From: Floccularia luteovirens
Taxonomy: Eukaryota > Basidiomycota > Agaricomycetes > Agaricales > Squamanitaceae
Assembly (NCBI GenBank): GCA_009739215.1
Contig: VSJF01000011.1
Span: 868,001-932,000 of the forward strand
Reading direction: 5' to 3'
DNA length: 64,000 nt
Positions 47,901-62,351 of this stretch are shown here, piece by piece. The notes below the pieces were generated by a model that was not told the origin of the DNA, did not search any database, and worked only from the letters and a program-made list of their open reading frames with translations. Each line of letters begins with the position of its first letter. Position 1 is the first letter of the stretch. Made by a program: the position numbers and the translations under genes.

Positions 47901-50900
47901 AGAACTCAGTAGTTCCGGAATCTGGGAGTCTAGACTTGATTTTAAGTGGTTTTGATTGAAAGCCGATAAACGGGATATTCAACCTAACACTCCTCCGACA
48001 GCCTCCCAACCGTTCCCCTCTCTAATTGTGAGGTGTGATAGTGTCCTGTCATCCAAAATATCGAGGGTTGATGATCGCTCGTCTATCGTCGTTGCTAGGA
48101 AGATTAAGGAAACATTGAATTTGATCATTTAGCAACGGCTTATTGTTCTTTTTCCCTCGAAAGCCGAATATGTGGCAATCGCAGACAACTTGGCCATAAA
48201 CGGAAATGACCTTTCCTCACGAGATGGGTTTTTGTGAGGTTGGACTTTCCCTCAGTTGCCGTGATTTCCCAGTTTCAGTGCCTCTTATGATGCTGGGTAG
48301 ATTATACATGGTGCTTAACTTGTTACTACATCAAGGTTGCTCTTAATGCGTCATTCTATCAATATTTCCATATTTGCCAACGCTTGTAGAAGATCATGCA
48401 AAGGTCATGCAAATCAAAAATTCAAGTCCTGTCACTGTGTACAGCCTGTGGCATATGTAAGTTATAGGAAAAATCACCCTCGCAACAAATCACATATCAC
48501 ACCACATATCACATCATTCCTCCCTCATCCTGTGCAAAATCAGTCACGAACGAACGTGTTTCCAAAACAGACTTAGCCACAAAGCGGGCTCTTCCATTTT
48601 TCTTTTACGCTACTGGTACCGCAATTCAAGTCCTCGGCGAAATAATTGACATTTTCGGTAATTCACAAACCACATCGCTTCACTGCATTATAATCACACA
48701 TCTCCATCCCGCACCGACTTTGGCTGCGTTAGGTTGTACCTGCATTGTTCGCATCGGCCAAGCGCCCCCCTACTGAAATGTGCTTCTGGAAAAGCTAAAA
48801 CATAATAAACCAACAAGTTCATCTTACCATATCAGGCATATCAGGCGTAGCACACAAAGAAACGTTTTTTATTCTAGAAAATATTTGGAAAATACTGAAA
48901 TATTAATCGGTTTAAACAGCCGTCTGGCACGGAATCGGTGTACCTTATCCGAATCCGTCTCCGAATCCGGGGTATCTTCTTGCCCGGTATATGACATCAT
49001 GACCTTTATTTTTTTTCGAATGATAAAACATAGCAATTCAAATTAATTTGTTTCTTTGAAAATAGAGGGCCGGTAAGACCAGCTTTGCCCAAGGTCATAT
49101 GAAAGAGGCACATTGCAGCAGGTGGAATGGACTCATCCTAGTTAGTGTACTGTGACGGTTTTGACTATTCGATCTCTCTCCTTCGCTTTCCAGTTAATGC
49201 ATCTATTGGGCATCCACAGGTAACATGAGCTCTTTTTGTTCCTTTGCAAAATCTGTTTGAGAAGAAAATTTAAGTGCGTCCAGAAATGTCACGGTCAGTT
49301 TCCGTCTTGAACGGGAGGGGTGGTTTGAATTTCATTTAACTTTGATCTTTCCAGCAACCAGCCCATCTCCAGTCGAAGCGGGATGGTCCATATACAAGGA
49401 ACGCTTGGGCACCTGAAACAGTGCGCTTGAAACTACGTACATAGTGGACTCGGCCGGGTAGTAGCGAGCCCTTAGGAACAGGCTGTCGATGAGAGTAATC
49501 TCCTTGGAGGAAAACGCATTGACCTGGTCATATCTATCCAATCAGAGCTATTAACGGCAACCCTCATAATGAGCTTGCAAGTCGAAGGGCTGGCTTGGCC
49601 ATGGGATTTGCGATTGCAGGTCCAAGCCAAAGGGTACAGAGCTCGGTGATGCGGTTCGGTCGACGTAAGGGGGGTCAGATGGTAAATTTCTCTCTGTGTC
49701 CTCTAGAAGGAAACAATGCATTTTAAGTTTTGAAGGGGATGTGATATTAGTGGCGGTGTCGGGTGACCCCGTTTCTTTACTAGAGGAAAACGTAGATGGC
49801 CATGAAAATAGTTATCTTATCGATCAATATCCAGATGCCCTCGCCATTCCACAATCAGAGAACAATGCATAGTGTAATAGGAGTGTGGTCTGGGTCGTTC
49901 AATAAAGCGATAGCAAGTTGACCTCCGTAAGTGATACAGCAGAGTTCGGGCACAACCCGGGCTGTATCAACAGTGCACAAACTTAGTGACGTTAAGGATA
50001 AAATTATTATCTTGAGATTTTGAAATTCATGCCCGAATGAAACGAGTCATATTTCAAAAAATTTAACATCGACTAGGTCCATAAGCAAATACAAGAAGTG
50101 CCTTACGCAGTTCCTTTCCATTAAGCACAACCATTTTCTGTATTAAACACGATGGCCGGTGAGCTTTCACAAAACAATAATGAAAGCATACCACAGCTGG
50201 TCTACGCATTTCGTTACCAGATCAAAACCAAACACGCATTTGAGGAGTGTCTCAAGTCCTGCCAATAAGCATCACGATCATGGTCATCCCAAAAGCCGTT
50301 TTTAAATTCGATCGATGATCCTCGATTGGACGTATTCAGGTAGGGACAGTCGGAGTGGTCTGAGCTAGATGCAGCAAAGACCGTCCTCCGAGTGGCTCGC
50401 AATTTCATCTCATTGCAAGTAAACAAATGTTGATATTTGTTAAAAAAACATTGTTACTATCAGACACTCCACTCAGGTCGGTCCCGGAAATTACGCACCC
50501 GACTGGAAGGTCTTAGCATCTCTTTGCTCTCCTTACTCAACAACAAACACCGACGACAAATGCATAGGCCATAGCTATTGACAGTTCCCTTACGCTCTAT
50601 TTACGAACTGAATGTAAATTAGTAATCGTTACGCTTAAAACGTTATTTACACACAACCCGACAACCATCGTATTGATCATGTTCAGTCCCTCGTACCGCA
50701 TTGCATTAGAATGTGTTGTACAGCGATCATTTTAACAGTTTTGTCTTCCATATCCATATTGCGCATATAAAAGTCAACCCATGCGTGATACTCGATCGAT
50801 CGGTTTCTGCTGCATGTCAATTAACTGTAATATACCTCGCGTAGATGATGAAAAAAAACTGTTTGATTTCCCAGGATAAGACTCGAATAACAATTTCTTG

Positions 50901-53152
50901 ATAATATCACTAAGGATAACGTCCCTTAGTTATTCGCCATCGCCGCAGCTCTGAATGCAAGCGAGAGAACCATGAGGTTCTAGGAAGGGTAGCTATCGAT
51001 CTATATCGATGGGGTACGTCAAGGCGTCTGTGCGAAATGACCATGAGTATTCCATCGTACGAAATTAAACGATGACGAAGTAAAACAAACTAACTTCCGG
51101 ATCCCCTGGCGTTTAGTGAGTGACAGCAGTTTTACAGCATTCCTAGTAATGAAAGGCACGGTAAAAAGCTAATGATGCATGCAAGTTGTGGGGAACTGAC
51201 CCTGCCGGATCCCCATCATTGCGTCATACCTAAGTTCCGAGGAAGTCAACCGGAACTTGGGAGATCGCGTATTGGTTGAAACTTGACTTAAAGCCATAGT
51301 CCGGGGTAATTAGACATCTGCCATCGATTATCGCACTGGGGTAAAAGCGGTCCGGAAACATTTTCGCTACCCACGATGACCGACCTGACATTCAGCTACT
51401 GAACTTAATTGGTATGTAACATACTTACAGGCCCGTTGTTTCTACTTTCATTAAGTGAACCGCAAGGCAACAAAGTAAAATGTTAAATACCGTATAGAGG
51501 TAGTTCAACTGTTAATCAAACTTTATGCAGCATGAATGACGGAAGGGAAGCTGGCTTTTTTATCGACTAAATCCATCAGAACATTGCCTTGCACCTTGCG
51601 GCGACTAGCCAGCAACTTCAAGCCCTTAAACCTGATTTCTCTAAATCAAGCTAGCAACCACACAGCTTCCCCGAAAAATTTCAAGGCACTAAAGACTATT
51701 CAAACACATGGAACCAATGAGCCGCCTATGTTAGAAAAAAAAGGAGTGATAAGGGTTTGGGAAGGGTCGTATGGTATCGCAGAGAAGGAAACAATGTGGG
51801 CGTAGGGCGCACTGTTGGCATTGGAGCAAATGCAACTTCATGCAGTAGCTTTCTGAAGTCGGCGACGGACAAAGCTGTTTGGTTCAAACTTCACGGAACA
51901 ATATGTACAAATATAATTAATCTTCTTTTCTTCTTTTTACACACGCAATTGTTTTTCTTTTGTAATCTTAACGGATAACTACATAATTCGGATTTTGCTT
52001 GTGTTTTTGCTCTTCTATAACCCGCCCGGACGAAAACAGTGCCACTCGGCATGATAGATATATAATATACCGCATGGAACAGTCACGAAAAGCTTGAATT
52101 GACACAACGTACAGCGGAACATCTCGCCTGTATAGTTGATTAGACTTGTGTTAGCCAGTGGGAATTTACGGTATTAAGAACAACAGGAGAAGAGAAATCT
52201 CCGTCCGCCGCGGAACATAGGTGATTTAGCGCCGACATTTAATAGGACTGATAACCTCAAGTTCCTTGTCGCTCGGGCGTTATCTGATGATAACCAGATG
52301 GCCAACGTAAGGCTCTCTAACATAACCCGTGGCCATATGCTATTGCCCTCCAAGCAGTATGCAGCTATGAGAATGTTTCATTCTTTCAAGCCGAGTAATA
52401 CAGCATCTTCTAGACTTGTCGGGAAGGTAACTGGTACCTTCGTTCGATCAGAACACTAGAAATATACTAAAAACCGATATCTACCAGGAATGGTAAATTA
52501 CGAGCCTCATGTCACTCAAAGTCGAACGTACCTTATGAATTCAGTTTTTTCTTAATCAGAAATTTTGAACATGTTCTAGACTACAGATTTGAGGAGCAAC
52601 CGCCACCGGCGAGAGGTACTCAAATAAACCAGGTTCCAATAAATTAACCAAGCCTAGGAAAACATATAATTGAATGGTCAATATCCTCCCACCATTTTTC
52701 GGACGATGACATACATAATGTAAGTTGCGCTCGACGTCTGAAGAACCCTACTGATGCTATCACCGCCGTATTTTTCCCCGCGCAAATTTTTCTATGACGA
52801 CTTTCTAACCATCAGATTGGCGTCCAGGCCTGCAGGTTATACTCTGATAGCAATGAATCACCTTAAAATACGAACAAAGATGATCCATCCGTATCTGCGA
52901 TCAACATGCCCTTTACTTCGGTCGATTACATCTTGAGAATACAGTTAGTGATATCCATGGATAGAGGGGTTTAGAGTTATATTTGGGGTAAGTAGCAGAA
53001 TATTTTATTGGAATAACCGTAGTAAAGAGCAAACGCCAGTTATCATATGAAAAAATACAACATCGAGTCTGCAAATGGCAGTATTTGCGCGGTGCCGGTT
53101 GATTCCAGGTAGTCTGTAAGCTACCTTCAGGCTTCCTGGTATCTGGTATTCA
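44938..53152. other. Gene desert of about 8 kb
   Basis: I found no supported gene. The first 400 bases are the HMG-box promoter side, with two TTTATAC/CCATTTATAC elements near 45,157-45,178. Short frames (for example 49,332-49,541, 50,214-50,426 and 51,536-51,805) lack domains, splicing partners or family resemblance. Repeats are minor: TTTAT runs near 45,375 and CACATATCAC repeats near 48,490. No paired LTR or TIR ends were recognised. Confidence 0.4.
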
Positions 53153-53915
53153 TCATGAGTTACCAAGCCCATCTCCAGAACAACCAATGAGTTTTGTTAG
53201 TTTCTCCACAGCTTCGTAGTAATATGCAAGGTCGTTGAGCAAATGTTCGTTTTTGTCTAGCTCTACTTTGAATTCGTCATCAATGTTATCCATAGTATCT
53301 AGGAGCCAGCGGGCATGATATAGCTCGACATGTCAGATATCACCAAGGGTATCATGGCGGGGTGGGACAATGACTCTAAACTCTCCGAATTTACCAAGAG
53401 AGCATCCTCAGGTGCAGAATGCAGAACTTTATCGGGTGCTATGTGCATGGCAGTTCCCCAGGAAGCATGCAAATTGTGGTAAGATTTCTGACGCATGATA
53501 AGATGATGATGGCCGCATGAAACGGTCAACTTTTGTTCCAAGTCAATAATATCATTGATCAAGGGTAATGTGTCTGAATTACATGTTACCACGGCCCAAC
53601 GTGTTTGTAAAACTATTCCAGGTGCTTTCTTCATGATGATATATTCGGTGCTAAACCAGATTGATAGTTGCGTTTGATGTACCAGGCCAGACCGGGCTCT
53701 GAGTGTTGAGATTTTAAGGACTATGCGAGCAGATTCCATTGTAGTGACTTCATTTGAAGTGGCTAAGATTGGGGCCAAGGCTAATCCCTTCTTTTCTGAG
53801 CTTGGTTTGTCGATCGTCTTCTCGAAAGACCCCCATCATCCTTCAATGCTCCTCCATCCTGTAGCCAGTCACTGATCTTATAAGATGTTATTGCGTATAC
53901 AGCTACCGCTACCTT
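53153..53915 (-). pseudogene. Unknown gene, frame interrupted
   Basis: Three coding-like blocks follow each other on the - strand but in different frames. The first, to about 53,790, includes YKISDWLQDGG and SRRRSTNQAQKRRD. The second, 53,330-53,780, includes LVHQTQLSIWFSTEY, GIVLQTRWAVV and NDIIDLEQKLTVSCG. The third, 53,153 to about 53,325, includes ELYHARWLLDTMDN, DDEFKVELDKNEHLLNDLA and EAVEKLTKL. Each junction is explained by one missing base. Alternatively, the second can be bridged by a GTAAAT...GAG intron, which has an unusual acceptor. The family was not recognised; the C-terminal block looks helical and charged. It lies downstream of the ABC transporter, same strand. Confidence 0.45.
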
Positions 53916-54477
53916 TGCTTTAGAATTGATCAATGTGCATGATGACCACGGCAGTAAAGGTCGTACCGGAAAATTTCAGTGTAAAGGGGCACGGCAACCT
54001 CACGATTTCTTTTCTGTCATCAACCGGATAAGGGAAGCCTTGCCATAAGAGCCTGTAGGACAACGGTCGAGAATCCAGTCGATTCGGATGGGATGTTGCT
54101 TTTACCTTTATCCAACTTTGTAAAATTGACACAGGACGTGGCTATAAAGGCCCAAGCGCTTGATGTTCTGCTGAACGCTGTTCTTTATATCTTTTTAGCA
54201 TTTGGATCACGTGACACGACTGAGCTCTTCTCAGGAGATCGAATGAAACTTAAAACAATTTCCAAAAAATTCGCATTTCATCAACTAAGTTAAGTTAGAG
54301 ACCTTTAGAAAGAAGATATTATTTTATCCCGAGTGGTAATTTCATAAAACATAAAGTGGAGGTGTGGATCGTGTCTACATGACTGAGTCCAATGCAGAAA
54401 TTACATACTAAGTGCGAATTATACAAGTTATTTTTGTCTATAAATTACTATGCATGAGATTGTGTTCATGATATCTA

Positions 54478-57400
54478 CTATTTTGAAGTGCGTCTACGGA
54501 ATGAAGGAAGTAAAGGGCCGGAACGAATACGGAACAAGTATGTAAGGACGAAAATACAAGCAAACTGCAAGAGTAAATAGGGTTAATACAAGTTTCATAC
54601 AAGTTGTTTCGGGCGACTCACATTAAATAGGATAAATGCTATCATGAGTCCAAAGTTCCGCCAGTGATGGTCGTAGAAAATGTTGAAGTTCATTGCAAGG
54701 AATTTATCAGAATCTTGTACAGAACAAAAGTTGCATGAGGAAGTTGCTTCGGGGTTCGTCAGATACCCTCCAGCTCGTGAAATGAAAGCGTTCATATATT
54801 GGCCACATGTCGAACCACTTGGCGGGTTCAGTTGTACGAATTCAACAGGCGAGCAATTGATAGTCTGACGACCAATAGCTAATAAGAGTATCAGACTACC
54901 TGCGTGGAGATGCAGACTACTGAGACTCACCTTGACCCAATAACCCTTCAACGAGATATGTGTAAGGTGAAAGTCGATACCTGACGAAATAGTTATTTCC
55001 TATTTGACACAGTCAAAAAGGGTCACTTACATCCATCTCCACCAGCCTAGTTGTCTGAAAGGTTGCAAGACACCATTACTACAGACCAATATCAGTAGGT
55101 GTACAACAAATAACAAACAAAATCAGATCTTACAAGATGATAACAAATGAGAACAAAACCGAAAACAGTAAGGCTGCTATTTCAGCATTTGGTGACATAG
55201 CGGCAATAGCCTATGCTTCAATCAGAATATGGATTTGTGCAAATGCAATGGAACCTTACCTGAGCAATAGTGGTGTAGTACATAGGGAAGATAATTGCCA
55301 ACATCAGGAAAGTATAACCGGCCCTCGAAGTTTCAAATCCAACAGTCCAATACCAGCAGAAAAAGAGAATGATCGAGCCAAAAATATTCCATGGTATCTC
55401 CACTAGAACTTGAGAGGTTATAAGAGCAGTCCAACTATATATGCGACTAGGCCTCTCGCGGATTTCATAGACGTTTCGCATTGCGATAAATGGTCCTTGA
55501 AGTTGGTTGGACAATGGTACACTAAATCGTAATAAGCCTGGTCAATATGTCATTTGTAATTTTATATAATGAGGATCTTACGAAAGAACTGTTGCCATGA
55601 AAATTGCCTATGTCAATTCCGAGTTAGGCAAAGAGCAAATTATTAGGATATAACACCAGACGTACAAATAGTTTGTTTTGTGTGCCCGCTTGTGTATCCT
55701 TAGATTTGAAAAATGTGAAACCAATAAACAACCCTCCAACGGCGTTCAAAACGAGTTTTGCCATGATGTAAGTTGGATCTCTCCAGTGAGCTTGCGCATC
55801 GCGTTTGATGAGCTCAATGGTCTGGTTCCCCCAAGAAGTTGCAAATTCGGTGTGATGTGCAGCTTCTACAGCTGGTCGACTACGGCCTTCGGTGTGTATT
55901 CTATCGATGTCTCGTTGGATTTGCTTTGATTCGTTCGAGTCTTGCCAAATATTATGCCAGTCTTGTTGACTAGTAGCAGTGGCACCAGCACCAATAACTT
56001 CCAGCATGTATTCAGCACTACCAGCAGTTTTCAGCTATGGTTCTCATAAGTCAGAATAGGACACGTACGGGTTTTCATCAGGGAGACAGTGTCGAGCGCC
56101 GTTCCTTTCGAAATACTTGATCAATGTCTCAGAATTTTTCCCGATATCACCGAAATAAACTGTCTTGCCGCCCTTCTTGAGAAGGAGAATTCTGTCGAAG
56201 ACCTGAAAGGATGGAAGTGTCAACACATTTCGATCTACACAATATGCGAGAAACCGTACCTGGAATAACTCTGCGGAAGGCTTGAAAATAATGTAAGTAT
56301 TGTAGGCGATTGTTAGAGTATCATTTAGTGTACCTGATGAATCCTAAAACATTGTTAGATTTCTGGTATCACCGTCATTTTGAAGTAGTGGAGCTCACGT
56401 GCAGAGAATGGCCTGGCCCTGGTCGGCAAGTGTTCGCAAAAACGACATAATCCCCCAAGCGCTCTGCGAATCCAGACCTGAAGTTGGTTCATCCAGGAAA
56501 AGCAAAAGTTTAGGCTATGTAATTGAATTTAACAACAGTTGAAAAATAAATAAAATAGCCATTACCTTGGCTGCAAGTTCAACTCCAATTGTAGTTCGTT
56601 TGCGTTGTTCAGTCCCCAAGGTACCAACTGCTGCGTCTGCATAATTTTGTAACCCACACATTTCCAGACATTTTTCGACACTAAGAATGAAGATAAGTCG
56701 CTATCAGATTTCAAAGGCATGTAACGCGTACTAAGCTGCTTTTTCAGCCAAAGGTACCGAAGTCGGCTGGCGCAACTTTGCAGAAAACATAAGTGCTTCA
56801 CGAACAGTATTCGTAGGAACATGCGTGTCCATTTGTTGACAGTACCCACTAATTGTTGTGAAGTCAGCATTATAAGAATAAATAGGCCAAAGATTGACTA
56901 ACGTCTGTGCTTGGAAATCCACAGGCGGAACTTGTCCGTTGACAAACATATCTCCCGTGACGACCCCAGTACTATAGCGCCGTGCGAGAATATTCAACAG
57001 TGTGGTCTTGCCAGCGCCAGATTCACCCATGAGTGCTGTCAACTTCCCAGGAATGACGAAACCAGAAATGTCATTGAGAAGAATCCTATCTTCACCTCCA
57101 TGAGTGGGAACGGTGTAGTTGACGTGTTGCCAAGAAAATACATCCGTTGTGGCATGTGAAAGTGCTGGAGTTTTCTCGTCTATGGGGCTTTTCTCGCTGG
57201 TGGGTTCTCTTTCCAGGTTGTTACCAGATAAGCCAGATTCCTCGTCGCGACCATGACCCTTAGTAGATGACTTCTTCGAACTACGTTTGTAGAGAATCAT
57301 AGATGTTTCGACGGAGGAGGAAATGTTGAATTCTGTGAAAGCTAATAGAGCGGCAATGAATCCTATGCCAAAAGCAATAACAATGCCAAGATTCTGTAGA

Positions 57401-60361
57401 GTATTTAGTTGGGCAGAGTCAATGGATAGAAACCTGAAATCACATACCATCCATGTATTAGAATAAGAGAATCCATACGATAATTGAGCAAATCTGTTTC
57501 CATCGACGAAAGGTTGTCCTGGAAGAGATCCTACAGCTGTGCACACTTGGTTGGCAAGAACCACATTTTCGTATCCTGGGCCTTGGGGCACTAATGATGA
57601 ACATGTTCCTTGTAAAGTCCTGAACTCGTTAGTAAAGATAGCTTCGAATCTGGAGGGTAATATTAGAAATTGTTTGAAATACAAGGTAAATAGACTTTTA
57701 CCCATAACGTAAGGGCTACAAAATCAAGATAGACAGTAAGACATCAATTGATATTTGATTAACTCGCGAAAAACGTACATTAATATAAGTAAGCCACCTC
57801 AGCGCGCCAATCATAGTAGGTTTTGGTATCGTATACCCTAAACGAGTTTTAACATGTGTGAAAAGAAGGGGAGATATAAATGTATGCTCACCCGTGTATA
57901 TAGCTAACATAAGAATAGAAATACCGGCAAAACTTTGTGCAGCGGCTTCTGTAGCGAAAGCAGCAGCAATAGCACGGAACCAAGCCTTCATCGCAATGGA
58001 TATAACAATCAAGAACAACAAAAACACACTAGGTAGAAGATAAATCATGTGTACAGTTAACAGAGTTATGGAGCACGTACAAGAATTGACTAGCAGACGA
58101 CTGGAGGCCGACCATGAAGTATATTATTATGCTAAAAACAAAAGAGATAGCGAGTGTCATCGGGATATCAACCAGGGTGAAAGCCAACGCTTCTATGAAT
58201 GGGTGGTACAGGGCGGCATTTTTATGGCGTAGTACGATCGGTCGTTGAGCATAGAGCGCAGGGATCTCGGCCATCGCAGTCAATGCGGAGAAGAGCAAGG
58301 AGCTAATCATAAATATATCAGTGTCTACAAAAAGATGTAATATTTGAATGCTTACAAGAACAAAACACCACCACGAGAGAAAAAGGCGCTTGTTGCACTG
58401 TCAACTCTCAAGAAAACACTCCCTACGATGACACCTTGGAAGATAAAGGAGCTGAAAGATATCTAAGCATTTACCATTCAGTAAGCGAATCATACGACTC
58501 ACAATAATTGCAATCCCTGGGCAAGCTTGTTTCCTAAGAAAATCTGAACCTTCCTAAGCATAACAGCCCGAACTTGTTGTGGTATGCTCAGAAGATAAGG
58601 ACTGTAGGATTGAAAGGTAAACTAGCTTGAAAGTAATTGATACGGGTATATTACCTTTGTTTGCGAGTTCCCTTTGCAAATTCAGCGCGAGCACTCTCAA
58701 TATATGCTGATGCACGGTTTGGCCTTCCAACATTTTCTCCCATATATGAGGCAATGTCTGCTTTATTTTCTTCAGCTAACTTGGACTTTTTGAAATACTG
58801 TGCAAATTCCAACGCAGTCCGTGGTTGCGAAGATATGCCATCCCGTGGAATACGACCTTTGGGATCAGTGACAGCAACTAGGAAATCGGCAGTAGTTTGT
58901 CTGTTAGCAGGTTGGTAACTGTTCACGTTTTATCAACGAGCGTTGGAAAGTGTTTTTGAAAGGATCTTACCCCATGTCTATGAAATATTGCCTGGCTTGG
59001 TCTGCGGGACCAAAGTATGCCATTTTCCCTTCATAGATAAGACAGACTTTATCAAAGTGTTTATAGAGCGGTTCTCCAGCTTGATAGATGGAAACGATTG
59101 TGGTGGTTCGGAACAAATCCGTAGCGATACGTAATGCGCGAACAAACTCAAGAGCTGTACTTGCATCCAATCCACGCGTTGAACTAGACAAATTTATCAG
59201 GAATTTCTGAATTGCTAGGCGAGTATGATCACTCACTTATCCCAGACATTGATACAGCTCCTGGCAGCAAGAGCTTCTGCTATGGATACGCGCTTTTTCT
59301 CTCCACCACTAACACCACGTATAGCCGCGTCACCAACCACAGTATCTCTCGCATGCTTTAGCCCGAAGACTGTAATGAGCAAATCGGAGACAAGATCTGT
59401 AAACTCTTTCCGCGTATCACCGGCACGTACGTGTGGTGTCCTGGTTGTGGCAGCAAACCTGAGAGTTTGTTCGACCGTGAGAGTCGGAAAGTGAACGTCA
59501 TCTTCGGGACAGTATTGGACATCTCCACGATAATGATTGCTTAGCTCTTCCGGAGAGATCGAATCATAGTGAACTTCTCCTTGCACTGCATGAAATTCCT
59601 TTCGGTGGTTCGCTAATGTTTTCAGCAAAGTACTACATCCTGAACCTGGTCGACCTAACACAACTAAATCCAAAAGTTGAATCTTTAGATTGCCATTCTT
59701 GAACAACGAAGGTCACATGTCACTTACGAATCATTTCACCGGGTCTGACTACGCCTTCAAAATCGCTCAAGATTTCTCGAACATGTGGATGGCGTGCAGC
59801 TTGTATGGATTGGAGTATATTCTTTGGATTTAGCATGGAGCCAAGGGTTTCTTGGTAAGAGTCCGTCGCCCCTATCCCAAGAACACTTAAGTTACGGAAG
59901 ACCACTCCAAGTTCTCTGTGCTTGATATTAGGCATCATCATTTCTGTCAGGAAAAGATTAATTTAAGCGACTATCGAATTGAGTAAGGCTTACTTTTTTA
60001 CAATCCGTCGCATGGTTTTTTCGAAATCGAAAGGCTTATCATCATCTACGATTGTCATTTGCGAACTTGCATCAGAAATATCTTTAGGAAGTGTCGGTGG
60101 TGCGGCATGATCTTGTATGGACCTTTGTGTGAGTGTCCTGCGTAGCTCTTGCACACCTGTTGGGTCGAAGAAATCTACGTCAACACGAGATAGATTGGAA
60201 CCGCTTCTCAGACGTTTTTCGAATCTCGGAGAAGCAGGTGGCGATTGTTGGGTGCGTAGAGTATGATTAGTTGGGAGTTCTGACGTGTTTTCCTCCGGGT
60301 TTTGGTCAGAGTGGGAAGGTGTGTCCTCAACCACACGATTAAGATGGTGTTGCTCAACCAT
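54478..60361 (-). CDS. PDR-type ABC (ABCG) full transporter
   Basis: Plasma-membrane efflux pump of the pleiotropic drug resistance family, in the (NBD-TMD)x2 order. About 20 introns, nearly all GT-AG, connect the exons; the product is about 1,400 residues, normal for the family. NBD1 has Walker [12 protein letters not shown], signature [13 protein letters not shown] and Walker [18 protein letters not shown]1 includes [14 protein letters not shown] and [19 protein letters not shown]2 has [13 protein letters not shown], signature [16 protein letters not shown] and [17 protein letters not shown]2 ends [10 protein letters not shown] before a TAG. The degenerate NBD1 Walker A and signature are usual in PDR pumps. 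One doubtful spot is the exon 1-2 junction near 59,940-60,000: conserved [10 protein letters not shown] is in frame only with five A's instead of six, but a later acceptor (AAGCACAG) rescues the frame. Confidence 0.92.
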
Positions 60362-62351
60362 GATCCACTATGAGGATAGTAGAATGAAGTTAGATGTGAA
60401 ATAAAAAGATGAGGAGCGACTGACTCGGAAGAAAACCAGACATTTATATCAACTGCCGGAGAAATAGAGGTGTACGAGTACAATCGGCGTCCCGTAAGCA
60501 TCGCAAATTTTAACCAATGGAGAGCAAAGGCTCCTCATGCCAAACAGTTTGAGATCGTTTTTGGACGCGTGGTAAGTTAACAAAGTCTATTATCCGCTCT
60601 TTGTCATTTCATTTGACTAATCATAAATATAAGTCCGGGCCTTTTTAGTCACCTCGACTCATACTTATCATCGGTCCCGCGGACCGTTCCTTGTCCAGTA
60701 ACTATTGTAAATTTTCGATATCGCTTTCCAATTTTCAGTGGATGAATAGACGATTGCAAGATTCTCAGCCCGAGTCAATGGTGCCATAGTTATTGTACAA
60801 AAAATACACCCTCTAGCTCCAGTTTCAGAACTATCATTACTGCCACACATCGATTTGGTGACGGATCAGCCGGCCGCAAGCTGTGTTGGACATGTGCATG
60901 ATCTCCTAAGTACACGGATAATATTCTTATATAGTTCAAAGGCGAATTCAGCCAAGCAGTTTCAACAGCCAGTTGTTCCTACTTCCTACGAGGGCTGAGA
61001 GCTGACAATCCATTCAACTTGTCCGGATAAATTGGTCCGAGTCATTATGAAATTCCTGTTGCCAAATCCAAGTCAACGGAGAAATTACCCAGCCGTCTAA
61101 CAAGTCCCAGGCGATTATGCATGTAATGAATGCGGCTAAACGGCCGTTTATTCGCTGAACATCATCTCACTGGCATGACGTGCCCTATTTCTTCCTTATT
61201 GCTCCGCAGCATCTGTATGCGAGTAAGTCATCCTGTGAACGACATTGCAATACTCATTTAAGAAGCCTAGACCATTCATATGAACCTGACACCTTGGGGA
61301 TTACGGGCGCATTACAATCCGTAGTAAGCCCTAATGATTATTGATTTCTTTAATTGATGAACTTAGAAATACCTACGCACATCTACCCGTTCCTTCCTCC
61401 TTCTCCATGGTGAGAACCTCATAATTGCACGCTTAATACCTTAAATGCAAAACATTCCGGATGCTGGCCACTCCGCGTACTCATAAATATAGATGAATAC
61501 CTAGTGGTATAGCAACGAGTTCCAAAGAAGTGAGTGCTATTTCGGCTAGATTATACCTCTCCGCGTAAGGAACGATCTAAGCAGGGCGCCTACGTGTTCG
61601 GGTTCCAGTAAATCAGGTTTACAGGTAGGTGGCGTATAGTTTCGCTGGTGCCAACCCCTATAACTCCCACCTTCTCCAACAGCTCCCTCATAATAATGTC
61701 TGACATCAATTCCCTCCTCTGAAAACCAACTGGTCTGATTCCGTCAATCGTATTTCGCAGGGTTGCTCAGCTGACAACCTTAACCGTGGACCTTGCGAAG
61801 AGCGACCGTCGGAGTATGGCAGACAATCCCGTGTTGCAAAAGAACGGAGTGCATTCCATAATCTTTTTTACACTAGATATGAGAGGAGGCCTATGTCTTA
61901 TTTAAATGATGAAACTTCCAGTAAATTGATTGCTCACGGTCCAGGAGTTAGAGAATAGCTATTCTCCAGACTGAGAGTTACCTGCAGAAGTCCCAGAGAT
62001 GCAAGTAGGACCAGTAGCGAGCAAACACGGCCTTGCGTAAATTGTGTATTCTTATATCATCCGGCCGATTGCTTATCGCACCACTGGCTTCATGAAATAT
62101 CTTTCAATGTCGAAATCAGTACTTCGGTCCTGCTGATGACGAATCAAAGAACATACAATAAATGCTGCTATTGAATAACTTATAAATTACTTATATACGG
62201 TGCGTTACGGTCCATATGTGTGTGAACGTGAGTAGAAGCTGCGGCAAGAGGCTGAGGTGGCGAGTGTTTAGCTCGGCCCAAAATCGTTATCATCGTGAAT
62301 AATGGTATGGAAATTTATTTTATCCAAGTACATAATAACTGGTGTCGCCAA
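60362..62351. other. ABC promoter and intergenic DNA
   Basis: About 2 kb with the ABC transporter promoter at one end and no other supported gene. I see no binding-site cluster that I can name. Confidence 0.4.
60443..60449 (-). promoter_or_regulatory. TATA box of the ABC transporter gene
   Basis: ATATAAA on the - strand lies about 85 bases upstream of the start codon at 60,361. Supported by sequence and spacing only. Confidence 0.45.

Noticed and set aside
59940..60010. Frameshift in the ABC transporter between exons 1 and 2
   Set aside because: An A6 run puts conserved IKHREL out of frame, but a later acceptor (AAGCACAG) restores the frame at ELGVVF, so I do not call the gene broken.
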